Assembly: GCF_019083965.1 (NCBI RefSeq)
Contig: NZ_JAHRCY010000006.1
Location: forward strand, 248,001-312,000
Reading direction: 5' to 3'
Length of the DNA: 64,000 nucleotides
Origin: Catellatospora tritici
GTDB taxonomy: Bacteria > Actinomycetota > Actinomycetes > Mycobacteriales > Micromonosporaceae
Below, piece by piece: positions 62,800-64,000 of the stretch. How positions within the stretch are numbered: the first letter of the stretch is position 1; every line of letters starts with the position of its first letter. The notes under the pieces were generated by a model. It worked only from the letters and a program-made list of their open reading frames with translations, did no database searches and had not been told where the DNA came from. The position numbers and the translations under genes are program-made.

Positions 62800-63663
62800 T
62801 CACCACTCGTAGCCGAGGCGTTCGACCAGGTCGCCGTAGCGGTCGCGGAACGCGGCCAGGTGGCCTTCGTCGAGGTGGTTGCGCCAGTCGCCGGACACCC
62901 CGCGGCGGTAGTGGCTGTGCACGTCCTCCTGGCCCCGTTCCCGGCCCTTGGCCAGTTTGGCGAAGGAGAAGCGCTCGTTGGTGTTGGCCACGTACGCCCC
63001 GGGCAGCCGCTGGATCGGGATGCGGGGCAGGACCATGCGGGGGTATCGCATCAACTTCGGCGTACGGCGCCGGGCGGCGAGATTCCACTTCACGGCCGTC
63101 ATCCGCGCCTTCTCCTCGCCGGAGCCGTCCGGCGTGAGCAGCTCGAGGTGGCTGAGGATGGTGGTCCACACCTTCACCGGGTCGCTGGTGAGATCCTCCA
63201 TCTTCGTCTCCAGGACCCCGGGGCGGTCGTAGGTCCAGCCCGCCATGGGCTCCAGGAACATCCGGCTGAACTCGATCTCGGCGTGCATGCCGCCGTTCTG
63301 GTCCAGCTTGCGCAGGTTGCGCCGGTGCTCGACCAGTTCGGGCCAGGGGATGCCGCCGACCACCTCCGGATGGCTGTTGAGGTGGCTGAAGTAGCCGGAC
63401 ACGACGATGTCGCGCGGGTCGCGGATCATGTGGAACGCCCGCATCTCGGGCAGACTGTCGATCCACTCCGGCATGGAGTTGGTCAGGATCAGGATGCCGG
63501 GCTTGGTGGCGCGCACGTAGTCGCCGAGGCTGGGGTACGGCGCCCACTGCTCCGGCACGTGGATCGTGACGATGTCGAGGTCCAGCGCGAACGCCACCTC
63601 GTGCAGGATGGTCCGCGCCCACGTGGACGCGGACTTGTGGCGGGCGAAGTACGCTCGCAGCAA
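62800..63663 (-). CDS. Sulfotransferase (PAPS-dependent, Sulfotransfer_1-like)
   Basis: 287 aa starting at TTG 63663, with GGAG six bases upstream; no ATG or GTG is better placed. The 5'-phosphosulfate loop is FARHKSASTWARTIL in place of the common YPKSGTTW, keeping Lys-Ser and Thr-Trp. The 3'-phosphate site is RDPRDIVVSGYFSH. The C-terminal YRRGVSGDWRNHL matches the RKGxxGDWKNH motif of the family. Transfers sulfate from PAPS to a hydroxyl or amine on a glycan or small molecule. A good promoter and a short hairpin lie upstream. Its end faces the ATP-grasp gene. Confidence 0.9.
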   Translation of the reverse strand: MLRAYFARHKSASTWARTILHEVAFALDLDIVTIHVPEQWAPYPSLGDYVRATKPGILILTNSMPEWIDSLPEMRAFHMIRDPRDIVVSGYFSHLNSHPEVVGGIPWPELVEHRRNLRKLDQNGGMHAEIEFSRMFLEPMAGWTYDRPGVLETKMEDLTSDPVKVWTTILSHLELLTPDGSGEEKARMTAVKWNLAARRRTPKLMRYPRMVLPRIPIQRLPGAYVANTNERFSFAKLAKGRERGQEDVHSHYRRGVSGDWRNHLDEGHLAAFRDRYGDLVERLGYEW

Positions 63664-63701
63664 GGCAGGCTCCGCTCAGTTCTGAAGAGATGAATCGTCC
63701 G

Positions 63702-63723
63702 ACGCGGGTCCCTGAACCCGCGT
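63702..63723 (-). other. Hairpin in the sulfotransferase leader
   Basis: ACGCGGGT (63702-63709) and ACCCGCGT (63716-63723), perfect 8-bp stem and 6-nt loop. It would lie at the very start of the transcript from the promoter at 63736-63765. Confidence 0.5.
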
Positions 63724-63735
63724 TAACAATAAATA

Positions 63736-63765
63736 CATCTATTCAGGTTGGCGGAAAACTGTCAA
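63736..63765 (-). promoter_or_regulatory. Probable promoter of the sulfotransferase gene
   Basis: On the minus strand TTGACA (63760-63765) and TAGATG (63736-63741) are 18 nt apart in an AT-rich segment unusual for this GC-rich window. Confidence 0.6.
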
Positions 63766-63784
63766 GAATTGACGATCTTCTGGT

Positions 63785-64000
63785 TCAGGGCCGGGGCAGG
63801 CCTGCCTCGGCCAGCATCTTCTTGCGCTCCTTCGCGGTCAAACGATCCACATAGACCGTTCCGTCGAGATGGTCGCATTCGTGCTGCAGGCATCGCGCGA
63901 TCAAACCGACCCCCTCGATGCGGACCGGCTCACCGTGCATGTCGACGCCGGTCACCACCGCCCTGGCGGGGCGCGGCAGCTCCGCCCGCTGGCCGGGCAC
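63785..64000 (-). CDS. def: Peptide deformylase, C-terminal part (cut by window edge)
   Basis: The last 71 or so codons; the gene continues past the right edge. The metal motif QHECDHLDG with both histidines and Glu is present, preceded by RPARAVVTGVDMHGEPVRIEG and followed by TVYVDRLTAKERKKML, all typical of the deformylase C-terminus. Removes the formyl group from nascent proteins. The EGCLS motif and catalytic cysteine are outside the window. Confidence 0.93.
   Translation of the reverse strand: MPGQRAELPRPARAVVTGVDMHGEPVRIEGVGLIARCLQHECDHLDGTVYVDRLTAKERKKMLAEAGLPRP

Overview
This window is a stretch of a high-GC actinobacterial chromosome. GC-rich third codon positions, frequent GTG/TTG starts, SBP-dependent sugar importers without their own ATPase, and a BsaP-type biotin synthase partner all fit. 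The GGGCCC-centred intergenic palindromes look like those I associate with Micromonosporaceae such as Catellatospora or Actinoplanes. That family placement is an inference, not a measurement. I see no phage, insertion sequence, CRISPR array, rRNA or tRNA.

Layout. 1-3.0 kb: biotin synthesis, with bioB and a truncated bsaP divergent from bioF-bioD. 3.5-5.7 kb: a cytochrome P450 and two tandem paralogous 109-aa secreted proteins. 5.7-17.2 kb: a carbohydrate locus (zinc alcohol dehydrogenase, GH20 hexosaminidase, exported PL8 polysaccharide lyase, LacI regulator, sugar ABC importer, D-2-hydroxyacid dehydrogenase) whose transcription units are preceded by related LacI-type palindromes. It reads as a regulon for uronic acid/hexosamine polysaccharides of the hyaluronan or chondroitin kind. 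17.4-25.3 kb: an oligopeptidase B-like enzyme divergent from a five-gene Dpp/Opp peptide importer. 25.4-31.7 kb: a lipoprotein-like gene, aspartate-semialdehyde dehydrogenase, and a tight operon of GH13 alpha-glucosidase, AlkP-like hydrolase, EamA transporter and GH29 alpha-L-fucosidase behind two LacI-type operators. 32-45.5 kb: P1-family peptidase, HDAC-like amidohydrolase, a CocE hydrolase-MFS-TetR operon, a TetR/membrane-protein divergent pair, PAC2 protein, a membrane protein with Asp-box motifs, an acyl-CoA ligase and an AEC transporter. 45.7-54.2 kb: peroxiredoxin, ABC exporter, sugar dehydrogenase with PKD domain, GNAT protein, flavin disulfide reductase and a second LacI regulator. 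54.5-64 kb: HxlR/thioesterase pair, ATP-grasp protein, LysR, MFS, a TIGR03086-like protein, SGNH hydrolase, the mini-gene/ATP-grasp unit described next, a sulfotransferase and the end of a peptide deformylase.

The most intriguing unit is at 61.23-62.70 kb. A good promoter drives a 23-codon gene whose peptide is almost entirely EVAR tetrads. A perfect long hairpin follows, then a 409-aa ATP-grasp ligase. The repeats differ only at synonymous positions, which argues for translation. It could be a precursor peptide with its ligase, or a leader peptide with an attenuator. I know of no described system with this layout.

Two families of dispersed intergenic palindromes, one GGGCCC-centred and one TGCAGTTTC/GAAACTGCA, recur at gene 3' ends, mostly between convergent genes. 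They probably act as bidirectional terminators or are non-autonomous repeats.
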